Part shown: positions 15,850 to 23,913 of the stretch, one piece after another
Position numbering within the stretch: position 1 is the first letter of the stretch
Layout of the letters: every line of letters starts with the position of its first letter
Assembly (NCBI GenBank): GCA_900545935.1
Contig: URAP01000001.1
Location: 62,001-126,000, forward strand
Source of the DNA: an uncultured Eubacteriales bacterium
GTDB lineage: Bacteria > Bacillota > Clostridia > Oscillospirales > CAG-272
Length of the DNA: 64,000 nucleotides
Direction of reading: 5' to 3'
Translations under genes and position numbers: made by a program
The notes under the pieces: model-generated
Database searches by the model: none
Told to the model about the DNA's origin: nothing
What the model saw: the letters and a program-made list of their open reading frames with translations, nothing else

Positions 15850-16262
15850 GTAAAAATTGCATGACAATATACACCCACGCGCGTACACGGACATGCGGAA
15901 GGTGCATTCCCATTACCGATGAAAATCGCAGCGGCGCGAGCCGATACGACAAAATTCCCGTGCGGGTACACAGACGAGGTATGGGTAAACATCAAATCAC
16001 AATTAGATCAGAGTCTATATAGCAAAGATTACTTTTACTACTCTTATTGATCATTTCACAAGTTCATGCCAAAGGCATATCGGTTATAAAGTAACCAACT
16101 TATAAAACTGAGCTTTTAACTCAACCAATAAGGCAACAGAAGTTGCCAACTGCCGCAGTGCGGCGAATTTCGGCATTCGACCCGGCTGTCCGTATGGCCT
16201 CAGCCGACTGTACATCGGCGGTCGTTTTAATCCTGCTTCGGAACACTGTTCCAATTGAGATC
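15812..16262 (-). ncRNA. Structured leader RNA of potABCD (candidate riboswitch or ncRNA)
   Basis: About 450 nt between a strong minus-strand promoter and the terminator before potA, without a supported reading frame. Seven short perfect hairpins follow each other: 16240-16252, 16203-16219, 16152-16164, 16132-16147 (GGCAAC-AGAA-GTTGCC on the plus strand), 16109-16123, 16082-16096 and 16066-16078. Further down, the bases at 15978-15985 can pair with 15909-15917 (CCCATACC with GGTAATGGG on the transcript, one bulge), closing a region with two smaller stems. I recognise no Rfam class with certainty. It may be an attenuating leader or a separate stable RNA ending at the terminator. Confidence 0.55.
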
Positions 16263-16268
16263 ATGAAA

Positions 16269-16296
16269 AGTATAGCACAGATTTTTGAATTGTCAA
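16269..16296 (-). promoter_or_regulatory. Sigma-A promoter of the pot leader RNA
   Basis: On the minus strand TTGACA, a 16-bp spacer and TATACT, with an extended -10 (TGC before TATACT). The predicted start is near 16262, so the transcript would begin about 520 nt before potA. Confidence 0.75.
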
Positions 16297-16391
16297 TCCC
16301 TTTTTCAAAAATTGCGGATTTTTTTCTTTTTACTACTTTTTATCCCTTAAAATCAACCGATTTTTTGTGCAAGAATAAGCTCGGTTTTGCG

Positions 16392-16475
16392 CGGTGCAGC
16401 TGCGTCTATACATTATTTCCCATCCGCTGTGCGGCAGCTGCTTTTCGTCGAAATCCATCGATGGTGCAGCTGCGT
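16392..16475. repeat. Direct repeat GGTGCAGCTGCGT, two copies
   Basis: The 13-mer occurs at 16392-16404 and 16463-16475, 71 bp apart. A related GCGGCAGCTGC lies between them at about 16431. Each copy contains the palindrome GCAGCTGC. Confidence 0.7.
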
Positions 16476-16540
16476 TTTATAGCTGAAGGATAAGAAAGAA
16501 AATGCATCCGGCGGCAGCATTATACATCCTTGCAAAAGCC

Positions 16541-16590
16541 CAAAAAGCATCCGACAATACGAGACATGCTCGGAATATCGGATGCTTTTC
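16541..16590 (-). terminator. Terminator downstream of ohyA
   Basis: AAGCATCCGA and TCGGATGCTT form a perfect 10-bp stem. On the minus strand TTTTTGGGC follows; on the plus strand TTTTC follows, so it may work both ways. Confidence 0.7.
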
Positions 16591-16690
16591 TGACGGCTCA
16601 GAGGAGTAAAGTGGGTCATACCCACTTCCCTGCACCGATCATAAAGAATTTATAATGACAGACGGAATGATAATAGATAATCGGTTGTTG

Positions 16691-16719
16691 CCTGACGGTT
16701 TTTGATGGTGTCCGTCAGG
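16691..16719 (-). terminator. Hairpin directly after the ohyA stop
   Basis: CCTGACGG and CCGTCAGG form a perfect 8-bp stem starting at the ohyA stop codon on the minus strand. No T-run follows, so it may mainly protect the mRNA 3' end. Confidence 0.45.
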
Positions 16720-16720
16720 G

Positions 16721-18514
16721 TCACTCGATAAGTCCGCTATCTCGAAGCAGCTGTTCGACATCGGTGCCCTGAATCTTTTTGAGTGCAATCTTAAGCAGTT
16801 CTTTTTCCTTGAATGATAGCTTGATCTCGCTTATCGGCTTCTTGTCGACAGCATAGTAGCATGCACGCAGCAGCTCGCGGACATCATACTTACTGCCCCA
16901 TACCTCGGGTACACCACGGTCGATGTCAAGCAGTGTGTAGACCGACTCCATACCTGTACGCATCGAATACTCGATCGTAAAGATCGTATCGCGGGGTGTC
17001 TCGGTGAACTGACCGAGGAACGCAAGGTTTACCGAGCCGTCCGGCACGACATGCGGACGATCGGAATTTTTTCTCGGCTGGAAGAACGCGTTGATATACG
17101 GCATGAAGCAGGTCGTAGTATTGCAGGCATCGGCTGCAAGCGGCTCGATCCTATCCTCCGGTACGCCGATGTGATACAGCCACTCACGGCAGATCTCCTC
17201 GCCGGTACAGTCACGCATTGCCTTCTTCACATAGTTGCCCTCTGCGCGTGTATTCAGAGCATACAGCCATACAAGGACCGAATTTTTATCCTGAGAGTGG
17301 AACTGCGGCTGACGGTTGATGGTCCATGAGAGATACCAGTTATCCGCGCTGTCCTTAACGGTAACGATTCCGCCGGTAGTTACCTTACCGGCACGAGGAT
17401 CGCGCTTGCATATATCTATGATATGGCGGATGACCTCTTCATTTGAGGTCTCTACGGTTGCGCTCATCCAGTTTGTTGCTTCGATATCGTTGCAGAATGC
17501 AGCGGGATTGCCGAATTCACCGTTTTCTGCCTGAGCGGCGATCTTCTTCCACATATCCCATGCCTCGCCCTTGCCGTTCTCGAGACCGGAGAGGTCGGGA
17601 GCATGCGTCTGATCACCATAGCAGGTGCTGTCGGTGCAGGAGCCGTTTGTAACGAATACAAGATCATCCTCGATAAGGTCAATGGTCTGCTCCTCGCCGT
17701 TACGGACGTAGACGATCTGCTTTGCGATTATCTTTCCGTCCTCGTGGACAACGACAACATTCTTGACATCCATGCCGTATTCGATGCGCACACCGTGCGA
17801 CTCGAGATATTTTACAAGCGGCAGAATAAGACTCTCATACTGATTGTACTTTGTGAAGCGCAGCGCGCTGAAATCGGGCAGCCCGTCGATGTGATGAACA
17901 TAGCGGCAGAGATAACGCTTCATCTCAAGCGCGCTCGAATATCTCTGGAATGCAAACATCGTCTGCCAGTAGAGCCAAAAGTTTGTGCTCCAGAACGACT
18001 CGGGCAGCACCTCGGATATCTTCTTGTCCTCAAGCTCGGACTCTGGTGTGATAAACAGGCGCGAGAGTGCAATAGCGGAATCGCGGTCAAGCTCAAAGCG
18101 TCCGTCGGTGTGCGCATCCTTGCCACAGTCAACGGTCGCACGGCAGAGAGAATAGTTCGGGTCGTGCTTATTCAGGCGATAGTATTCATCGAGTACCGAG
18201 AGACCGGGATGCTCGAGCGAGGGAACATCGCGGAACATATCCCACATAACCTCGAAATGATTATCCATCTCACGGCCTCCGCGCATAAAGAAGCCCTTTG
18301 TTATATCGCGTCTGCCGTCACAGCTTCCGCCCGCGAGCTCGCTTTTCTCAAGCAGATGAATGTGCTCCCCCTTCATCTGACCGTCACGAACGAGATAGAA
18401 AGCAGCCGTCAGTCCTGCAAGGCCGGTACCGATGATGTATGCCGACTTCTTGTCAACATCCTTCGGTTTTTCCGGGTGTACAAACGATTCATAGGTTCCT
18501 GCTGAGTAATACAT
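16721..18514 (-). CDS. ohyA: Oleate hydratase
   Basis: 597-residue FAD protein of the oleate hydratase (myosin-cross-reactive antigen) family, full length for it. The dinucleotide fold reads AYIIGTGLAGLTAAFYLVRDGQ (about 25-46), and the family loop FFMRGGREMDNHFEVMWDM follows at about 75. Later family blocks include NGSCTDSTCYGD, TTCFMPYINAFFQPR and LGQFTETPRDTIFTIEYS. The enzyme adds water across the cis-9 double bond of free oleic or linoleic acid, giving 10-hydroxy fatty acids, and is thought to detoxify host fatty acids. GGAGG lies 8 nt before the ATG. It has its own promoter and sits directly downstream of a TetR-type gene, which probably regulates it. Confidence 0.96.
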   Translation of the reverse strand: MYYSAGTYESFVHPEKPKDVDKKSAYIIGTGLAGLTAAFYLVRDGQMKGEHIHLLEKSELAGGSCDGRRDITKGFFMRGGREMDNHFEVMWDMFRDVPSLEHPGLSVLDEYYRLNKHDPNYSLCRATVDCGKDAHTDGRFELDRDSAIALSRLFITPESELEDKKISEVLPESFWSTNFWLYWQTMFAFQRYSSALEMKRYLCRYVHHIDGLPDFSALRFTKYNQYESLILPLVKYLESHGVRIEYGMDVKNVVVVHEDGKIIAKQIVYVRNGEEQTIDLIEDDLVFVTNGSCTDSTCYGDQTHAPDLSGLENGKGEAWDMWKKIAAQAENGEFGNPAAFCNDIEATNWMSATVETSNEEVIRHIIDICKRDPRAGKVTTGGIVTVKDSADNWYLSWTINRQPQFHSQDKNSVLVWLYALNTRAEGNYVKKAMRDCTGEEICREWLYHIGVPEDRIEPLAADACNTTTCFMPYINAFFQPRKNSDRPHVVPDGSVNLAFLGQFTETPRDTIFTIEYSMRTGMESVYTLLDIDRGVPEVWGSKYDVRELLRACYYAVDKKPISEIKLSFKEKELLKIALKKIQGTDVEQLLRDSGLIE

Positions 18515-18548
18515 AATTCACGCCTCCGGTGATTTATTTTGTAATTCT

Positions 18549-18576
18549 ATTATAACCGTTTTTTTCATCCTTACAA
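18549..18576 (-). promoter_or_regulatory. Promoter of ohyA
   Basis: On the minus strand TTGTAA, 16 bp, TATAAT, ending 34 bp before the ohyA ATG and just after the upstream terminator. This gives ohyA its own transcript. Confidence 0.65.
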
Positions 18577-18582
18577 TAATCA

Positions 18583-18618
18583 GAAAAAGTCCCGCGATAA
18601 AAGTTTTATCACGGGACT
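18583..18618 (-). terminator. Terminator of the tetR gene
   Basis: On the minus strand AGTCCCG-t-GATAAAA pairs with TTTTATC-g-CGGGACT and TTTTTC follows. It separates the regulator gene from the ohyA promoter a few bases further on. Confidence 0.85.
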
Positions 18619-18699
18619 GCGGGATGTATAATTTTTTATCAAAGGCGGTTTTATGATAATAACGATCGGAATGCGGCACGAATGCATCCGCATGCACAT

Positions 18700-19269
18700 T
18701 TAATAGGATGACGTTCGGATAGCAAAGCGGGATAGCGCATCGTTTACAGAATCCTTTATAAGTATCGAAAGCCTGCCGACTATCTCCTTAGGATCCTCCT
18801 TCATATCGTCCTTTATCCAGTCGAGCATAAGTCCGACGAAAACATAGGAATATATCTGAGCGATAAATTCCTTATCCTCTTGCCGAACCGTGATATTCTC
18901 TGACTGTTCATCGAGCACACCCATCACGAGACTGTCGACCTGCGGTTTAAGATATCTCTCGACCTGCTCGCGGTGAACACAGCGATATACATTCATGACA
19001 AATGGTTTGTTATCGAGCACTACCTCGAATAATCTCAGAAAGCCCTCCTGCCATGTGTCGTGCGTAGTCTTATTTTCGAGTGCGCGGCGAGCGTCCTCAA
19101 GGCAGCACCACTCTACAAGGTCGTATATATCCTTGAAATGATAATAAAAAGTCATGCGGTTTATCCCGCAGTCCTCGGCAATATCGTTGATCGTTATCTT
19201 TGTCAACGGCTTTTTAAGAAGAAGCTTTTTCAGTGATTCTTCAAGCGCACGCTTTGTCAGCTGAGACAT
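18700..19269 (-). CDS. TetR/AcrR family transcriptional regulator
   Basis: 189-residue regulator. The N-terminal helix-turn-helix reads ITINDIAEDCGINRMTFYYHF (about 23-43) and continues DIYDLVEW, close to the DhaS/TetR_C-type subgroup of Firmicutes. The C-terminal half is an all-helical ligand and dimer domain. AGGAGGGAAAG precedes the ATG. It is transcribed ahead of ohyA from its own promoter and ends in its own terminator. The most likely job is control of ohyA in response to free fatty acids; this is inferred from position alone. Confidence 0.85.
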   Translation of the reverse strand: MSQLTKRALEESLKKLLLKKPLTKITINDIAEDCGINRMTFYYHFKDIYDLVEWCCLEDARRALENKTTHDTWQEGFLRLFEVVLDNKPFVMNVYRCVHREQVERYLKPQVDSLVMGVLDEQSENITVRQEDKEFIAQIYSYVFVGLMLDWIKDDMKEDPKEIVGRLSILIKDSVNDALSRFAIRTSSY

Positions 19270-19616
19270 AGTCTTTCCCTCCTCCGTGTGTCAGCGAGTG
19301 AACCCAATAGCGATATTATGCCGCGTAGGTGAGGCGACAGCTCCGAGCGCAAACACATACTGCGCGCATCGGATAAACTGTCTGCATTATAACACAACCC
19401 GGCGCGAAAATCAAGATTATGCGCATCTGCGTAACCGAAATTTTACCGCGCCGTAACAGATACTACGGTGTAAAAAACAGATATAAAGCAGGCGAAAACA
19501 CGAAACAGATCGGTGCTGCGGCACATCATTTTCAGCACGTCTTTGAGTTCAATTCGCAGCCTTGCCTTCTGTTTGGTAAAAAATGCCGCACTCTTGGTTA
19601 CTGTTAATAATAGAGC
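19270..19616. other. tetR leader and promoter region
   Basis: About 350 bp between the P-loop gene's terminator and tetR. It carries the tetR promoter at 19386-19414 and a GC-rich leader of about 110 nt. I see no gene in 19415-19616. Confidence 0.6.
19386..19414 (-). promoter_or_regulatory. Promoter of the tetR gene
   Basis: On the minus strand TTGATT, 17 bp, TATAAT. The predicted start is near 19379, about 110 nt before the tetR ATG. ATGCGCAT, a possible half of an operator, lies just upstream of the -35. Confidence 0.7.
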
Positions 19617-19643
19617 AAAAGGGCCACCGCAATGCGGTGACCC
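19617..19643 (-). terminator. Terminator of the pgi operon
   Basis: On the minus strand GGG-t-CACCGC pairs with GCGGTG-g-CCC across ATT, followed by TTTTGC. It stands 39 bp past the stop of the P-loop gene. Confidence 0.75.
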
Positions 19644-19681
19644 TCCGCTCCGCGGTACTCAGGTACCTCAGAGACTGTTTT

Positions 19682-20092
19682 TTACTTGGTATAGCCCTCA
19701 AGCTCGGCAGGAAGCTCCTCAACCGGAATAGAGGAGGTGATAACAATGTTAACACCGCTCTTCTCAGCGAGAGCGCCGACATGCTTTACAAACTTGATGA
19801 ACTCAGCCATGTTGTCAGCGCATATCTTGAGCGCAGAGTCGATAAAGAGGTCGGTGATATCACTGTTGCTTGCAATCATGCCGCAAACAAAGCCGTAGAG
19901 CATGTGCGCGTCAATGATAGAATACTCGTCAACATCAACGAGTCTGCCCTGATACTTGATTTCATGCATGAGCTTATTGCCCTTTTCTACGCAGATAACC
20001 GCGCCCTTGGTGGTCTCGATAGCCTTGTTGGCAAGGTCGATCAGCTGCTTGGTCTTACCTGTTCCCTTGATGCCGACAATAAGTTTAATCAT
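19682..20092 (-). CDS. Small P-loop NTP-binding protein of unknown function
   Basis: 136-residue cytoplasmic protein with an N-terminal Walker A motif GIKGTGKT (about 7-14). A central hydrophobic strand ending in VDVDEYSIID could serve as Walker B, and a further strand reads VNIVITSSIPVEELP. There is no helicase or kinase signature. The size suggests a minimal RecA- or PilT-like ATPase core. It lies 39 bp after pgi on the same strand and shares its terminator, so it is co-transcribed with glucose-6-phosphate isomerase. I do not know its function. Confidence 0.75.
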   Translation of the reverse strand: MIKLIVGIKGTGKTKQLIDLANKAIETTKGAVICVEKGNKLMHEIKYQGRLVDVDEYSIIDAHMLYGFVCGMIASNSDITDLFIDSALKICADNMAEFIKFVKHVGALAEKSGVNIVITSSIPVEELPAELEGYTK

Positions 20093-20131
20093 AATAATCC
20101 TCCTATATGGTTAAAATTTGGATTTCCTTTG

Positions 20132-21472
20132 TTATTTACCGAGTCTTGACTCAAGCTCGGCACGAAGCGCCTCATAGCCGGGCTTGCCGAGCAGTGCGTA
20201 CATATTTGTTTTGTACGCTTCGACACCGGGCTGATTGAACGGGTTGACTCCGAGCAGATATGCGGAGATGCCGCATGCAAACTCGAAGAAGTATACGAGT
20301 GCGCCGAAGCTCTCGGCAGATCTGGACGGAACACTGACGATAAGATTAGGTACCCCGCCGTCATTATGTGCAAGAGCCGTAGCCGTAAATGCGGTGTGGT
20401 TGACCTCGCTCATATTCTTGCCGGCGAGGAAGTTCATTCCGTCGAGGTTTTGCGGGTCGCTCTCGATCGGAATATCACGATCGGGCTTTTCGATATCAAC
20501 AATAGTCTCGAAGAGAGTACGCTCGCCCTGCTGGATCATCTGCCCGAGCGAATGGAGATCTGTCGAGAACATTGCGGAGGTCGGGAATATACCCTTGCCG
20601 TCCTTGCCCTCGCTCTCACCATAGAGCTGCTTCCACCACTCGGCAAAGAGTGCAAGCGCAGGATCATAAGCTGCGAGCATCTCCATCTTCTTGCCGGTAC
20701 GGTAGAAATAGTTGCGAATCATAGCATACTTGACCGCATCGTTCTCTTCGATGGATGCGGTGGTATATACCGCGCGAGCATCAGCAGCGCCCTTCATCAT
20801 TGCGTCAATGTCAATACCGGCAACCGCAATGGGAAGAAGTCCTACCGCAGTAAGCACCGAGTATCTGCCGCCGATACTGTCCGGAACGACGAAGCTCTCA
20901 TATCCCATGTCGGTCGAGAACTGCTTGAGTGTTCCGCGGCACTTATCGGTGGTGACAAAAATGCGTTTAACGCTCTCCTCAATACCGTACTTATTCTCGA
21001 GGAAGCTGCGCATTACGCGGAATGCAAGCGCAGGCTCGGTCGTTGTTCCGGACTTGGATATTACGTTTATGCAAACATCCTTATCCTTGCACAGATCGAG
21101 TATCTCGGATAGATAGGTGGGAGAAATGGAGTTGCCTGCAAAATAAACCGCGGGACCGTCCTTTGCGAGCGAATTGTAGAACGGACTGTTTACGAATTCG
21201 ACAGCCGCTCTTGCGCCGAGATAGGAGCCGCCGATACCGATAACGACAAAAACGTCGCAGTTGGCTCTGATATACTCAGCAGCCTTCTTGATACGGTCAA
21301 ACTCTTCTCTGTCATAGTTGAGGGGGAGATCTCTCCAACCGAGATAATCACTGCCATCGCCGCTGCCGGTCATCACCTTTTCAAATGCTGACTCAGCCTC
21401 GGCTCTCATCGAGGCAAGAGCCTCGTCGGAAATAAAATTGTCTGCGTATTTTGTACTTAATTTTACTGCCAT
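20132..21472 (-). CDS. pgi: Glucose-6-phosphate isomerase
   Basis: 446-residue enzyme of the shorter bacterial PGI type. Motifs: VVIGIGGSYLGARAAVEF (about 76-93), INVISKSGTTTEPALAFRVM (sugar-phosphate SIS domain, about 140), GGRYSVLTAVGLLP (about 205) and NPFNQPGVEAYK near the C-terminus. It interconverts glucose-6-phosphate and fructose-6-phosphate in glycolysis and gluconeogenesis. A weak GAAGG stands before the ATG. A sigma-A promoter lies 35 bp upstream, and the small P-loop gene follows in the same unit. Confidence 0.97.
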   Translation of the reverse strand: MAVKLSTKYADNFISDEALASMRAEAESAFEKVMTGSGDGSDYLGWRDLPLNYDREEFDRIKKAAEYIRANCDVFVVIGIGGSYLGARAAVEFVNSPFYNSLAKDGPAVYFAGNSISPTYLSEILDLCKDKDVCINVISKSGTTTEPALAFRVMRSFLENKYGIEESVKRIFVTTDKCRGTLKQFSTDMGYESFVVPDSIGGRYSVLTAVGLLPIAVAGIDIDAMMKGAADARAVYTTASIEENDAVKYAMIRNYFYRTGKKMEMLAAYDPALALFAEWWKQLYGESEGKDGKGIFPTSAMFSTDLHSLGQMIQQGERTLFETIVDIEKPDRDIPIESDPQNLDGMNFLAGKNMSEVNHTAFTATALAHNDGGVPNLIVSVPSRSAESFGALVYFFEFACGISAYLLGVNPFNQPGVEAYKTNMYALLGKPGYEALRAELESRLGK

Positions 21473-21506
21473 ACCTTCGCCTTTTCTTTACACTTTTTAT
21501 GATTAC

Positions 21507-21535
21507 ATTATACACGCAATTTTATTTTCTTGCAA
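21507..21535 (-). promoter_or_regulatory. Promoter of pgi
   Basis: On the minus strand TTGCAA, 17 bp, TATAAT, in the 82-bp gap between dacF and pgi. The predicted start is about 28 nt before the pgi ATG. Confidence 0.65.
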
Positions 21536-21554
21536 TAGATATTTACTATTTTTT

Positions 21555-22715
21555 TTAATTCATCAAAAACTTTAACATTATCTGCGTAAAAACATCAAAA
21601 AACGACGCTGCTACGATGCTTCCCGAGGCAGTAATATCGCTCTCTCCGATGATATTTCCTTCTGCCGAGTATATCGCTCGACCGATGACCTGCCCTGTCT
21701 CTACCGGTGCATCGAGATATTCCGGCAGCTCGTACTCGGTAGTTATCCTGCCGTCCTGCCCTTTTTCTATAACGCGTATAAACTGCTGTGTCAGAGGTGT
21801 AACGCTGCCGCCGAGCGAGCCGTGTACCGGTATCGGATCGAGCTGCGTGCTATCGCTGCGGAACAGCGCCTTGCTCGCAAATCCGATATCGAGCAGCTTC
21901 TTAGCCGAGGTATTTCTCGCGTCACGGCTGCTTGCCCCCATGATAACAGCAATCAGATGAAGCTCGCCTCGCTTAGCGGTCGCGCTCATGCAAAAGCCCG
22001 CCTTAGAGGTCGAACCCGTTTTCAGCCCTGTAGCACCGTCATAGAAACGGACAAGGCGATTGGTATTCGTCAGGGTAAATGCGCCGTCGCGTATAGAATC
22101 CATCCATGTGGAGCTGAATTCGAGTATCTTGTCGTGCCGCATCAGCTGAGCAGACATTATCGCGATATCGCGCGCACTCGTAACGTGATTCACTGTTGTG
22201 TCGTCAAGTCCGGTAGCGTTTTCAAAATGCGTCGAATTCATTTCGAGCTCCGCCGCTCGCTCGTTCATCCTTGCAACAAAGGCCTCCTCGCTCCCGCATA
22301 CATATTCGGCAAGCGCAACGGCGGCATCATTCGCCGAGGATATCACGGTGCATTTAATAAGTGTTTCTACGCTCATCTGCTCGCCCGAAGAGAGAAAGAC
22401 CTGAGAACCGCCCATTCCGGCAGCTTTTTCGCTCACCGACACATTGTCCTCGAGTGATATGCTGCCGCCGTCGACCGCCTCCATTACAAGCAGCAGCGTC
22501 ATTATCTTAGTGACCGACGCGGGCGGCAGACTTTCGTCCGCATTCATCTCGTACAGCACCTCGCCGGTCTCAGCCTCCATAAGCAGCGCGCTCTTTGCAT
22601 CGAGCTCGCCGGGATCAAGCGCCGCAACCGGCAAAATCGTCGTAAGCATAAGCAGTGCCGCAAGCAGACACGCCTGTATTCGGTGCCGAGTAAATACAGC
22701 CTTCATTATATTCAC
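21555..22715 (-). CDS. dacF: D-alanyl-D-alanine carboxypeptidase (DacF/PBP5 family)
   Basis: 386-residue penicillin-binding protein of class C5 type. A signal peptide (LLAALLMLTTILPVAALD) targets it to the outside. Catalytic motifs: SVTK (PPASVTKIMTLLL, about 68), SAN (ISSANDAAVALAEY, about 128) and KTG (GLKTGSTSKAGFC, about 238). A C-terminal beta-rich PBP5_C domain and a last amphipathic helix (SFFDVFTQIMLKFLMN) for membrane attachment follow. It trims the last D-Ala from peptidoglycan stem peptides. The start may be GTG 22715 (AGAGG 5 nt upstream) or ATG 22706. Confidence 0.94.
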   Translation of the reverse strand: MNIMKAVFTRHRIQACLLAALLMLTTILPVAALDPGELDAKSALLMEAETGEVLYEMNADESLPPASVTKIMTLLLVMEAVDGGSISLEDNVSVSEKAAGMGGSQVFLSSGEQMSVETLIKCTVISSANDAAVALAEYVCGSEEAFVARMNERAAELEMNSTHFENATGLDDTTVNHVTSARDIAIMSAQLMRHDKILEFSSTWMDSIRDGAFTLTNTNRLVRFYDGATGLKTGSTSKAGFCMSATAKRGELHLIAVIMGASSRDARNTSAKKLLDIGFASKALFRSDSTQLDPIPVHGSLGGSVTPLTQQFIRVIEKGQDGRITTEYELPEYLDAPVETGQVIGRAIYSAEGNIIGESDITASGSIVAASFFDVFTQIMLKFLMN

Positions 22716-22902
22716 CGTTTCCTCTCATATTTTTTGCCGTGAGTTACGGCAGCATAAATTACGCTGTAATATTTTATTCCGTACAGGTCGAAACTATTAC
22801 ACAGAGCAAAGATCATTTCCGAGAGATTAACAAGCGAGGTGTAAGGATGCGCCGCTGCAAGCGGCGAGCATCACAGCGGTGCATGCTTTTCAAAGATCGG
22901 CA

Positions 22903-22924
22903 TAAAAAACCGCCGCACGGCGGT
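22903..22924 (-). terminator. Terminator downstream of folD
   Basis: On the minus strand ACCGCCG and CGGCGGT form a 7-bp stem with a 2-nt loop, followed by TTTTTA. It lies about 85 nt past the folD stop and ahead of dacF. No other gene is seen in the 290-bp spacer 22716-23007. Confidence 0.75.
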
Positions 22925-23007
22925 CGTATCACCTTTCCATGCGACGATCGTTATTTTATTTTTTTCTTTTTCCGTATGATAATAATTGAGTAGATTTATA
23001 TAAAAAA

Positions 23008-23895
23008 TCACTTTTTTCCGCGAAGCCGTGCTGCGGTAAGAGTATTGCGCAGCAGCATGGATATGGTCATAGGACCTACACCGCCGGGAACGGGAGTTAT
23101 CTTTGATGCGACAGGAGCGACCGAGTCGAAATCAACATCACCGCAGAGCTTTCCGTTCTCGTCGCGATTCATACCGACGTCTATAACGACGGCACCCGGC
23201 TTTATCATATCTCCGGTAATGAGCTTTGCACGTCCGACGGCGGCAACTACGATATCCGCCTCGCGGCAGAGCGCGGGAAGATCGCGCGAGCGCGAGTGCG
23301 CTACCGTTATCGTTCCGCTCTTGTGCAGGAGCAGCATCGCCATCGGTTTGCCGACTATATTGCTGCGTCCGATAACAAGGCAGCGCTTGCCCTCGATCTC
23401 GACTCCCGAGCGCTCGAGCAGCACCATGACCCCTGCTGGGGTACAGGGGAGCAGCTGTGCGTCTCCGAGCATTATATGACCGACATTTTCGGCGCGGAAA
23501 GCATCTACATCCTTTTCGGGTGAAACAGCGGCTATGACTGCGCCTTCGTCGATGCCGCTGCCGCCGTCGCGAACCGACGGGAGCGGAAGCTGCACGAGTA
23601 TCCCGTCAACATCGGAATCCGCATTAAGATGCTCAATAAGCCGCAGCAGCTCCTCCTCGGTTGTCTCGGTGGGCAGACGGTACAGCAGCGAGGTCATACC
23701 GACCTCGGCGCAGCCACGCTCTTTGTTTCGTACATAAACCTGAGATGCGGGGTCCTCTCCAACAATAATTACCGCAAGAGAGGGCTTGCGCTCCATCGCG
23801 GCGACCTCTGTCGCTATCTCGGCGCGGTACTCTGCTGCAATGCGCTTACCGTCTATGATCTTGTTACCGTACTTCTCGTAAATATTCTCTGCCAT
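23008..23895 (-). CDS. folD: Bifunctional methylene-THF dehydrogenase/methenyl-THF cyclohydrolase
   Basis: 295-residue FolD. Family motifs: SQVYVRNKERGCAEVGM with the catalytic Lys (about 52-67), the NADP loop VIGRSNIVGKPMAMLLL (about 174) and PVPGGVGPMTISMLLRNT (about 268). It interconverts methylene-, methenyl- and 10-formyl-tetrahydrofolate and supplies one-carbon units. It is 18 bp behind lgt and most likely shares its promoter; a terminator follows. Confidence 0.96.
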   Translation of the reverse strand: MAENIYEKYGNKIIDGKRIAAEYRAEIATEVAAMERKPSLAVIIVGEDPASQVYVRNKERGCAEVGMTSLLYRLPTETTEEELLRLIEHLNADSDVDGILVQLPLPSVRDGGSGIDEGAVIAAVSPEKDVDAFRAENVGHIMLGDAQLLPCTPAGVMVLLERSGVEIEGKRCLVIGRSNIVGKPMAMLLLHKSGTITVAHSRSRDLPALCREADIVVAAVGRAKLITGDMIKPGAVVIDVGMNRDENGKLCGDVDFDSVAPVASKITPVPGGVGPMTISMLLRNTLTAARLRGKK

Positions 23896-23913
23896 TTTTG
23901 CTCCTTTTATGAT

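Larger units (their letters stand above)
16297..16720. other. Spacer between ohyA and the pot leader
   Basis: About 420 bp without a credible gene. It holds a 13-bp direct repeat, a terminator at 16541-16590 and a hairpin touching the ohyA stop codon. The part 16300-16370 is T-rich on the plus strand. Confidence 0.6.

Noticed and set aside
15741..16296. T-box or known riboswitch at potA
   Set aside because: An AGAGTAGTA stretch resembles the start of T-box stem I, but there is no TGG-ACCGCG T-box sequence before the terminator. Guanidine-I motifs are also absent. Kept only as an unclassified leader.
16143..16493. 116-codon plus-strand frame across the hairpin array
   Set aside because: It runs through the hairpins and a T-rich tract, has no ribosome site, and lies opposite a strong promoter. 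Judged non-coding.
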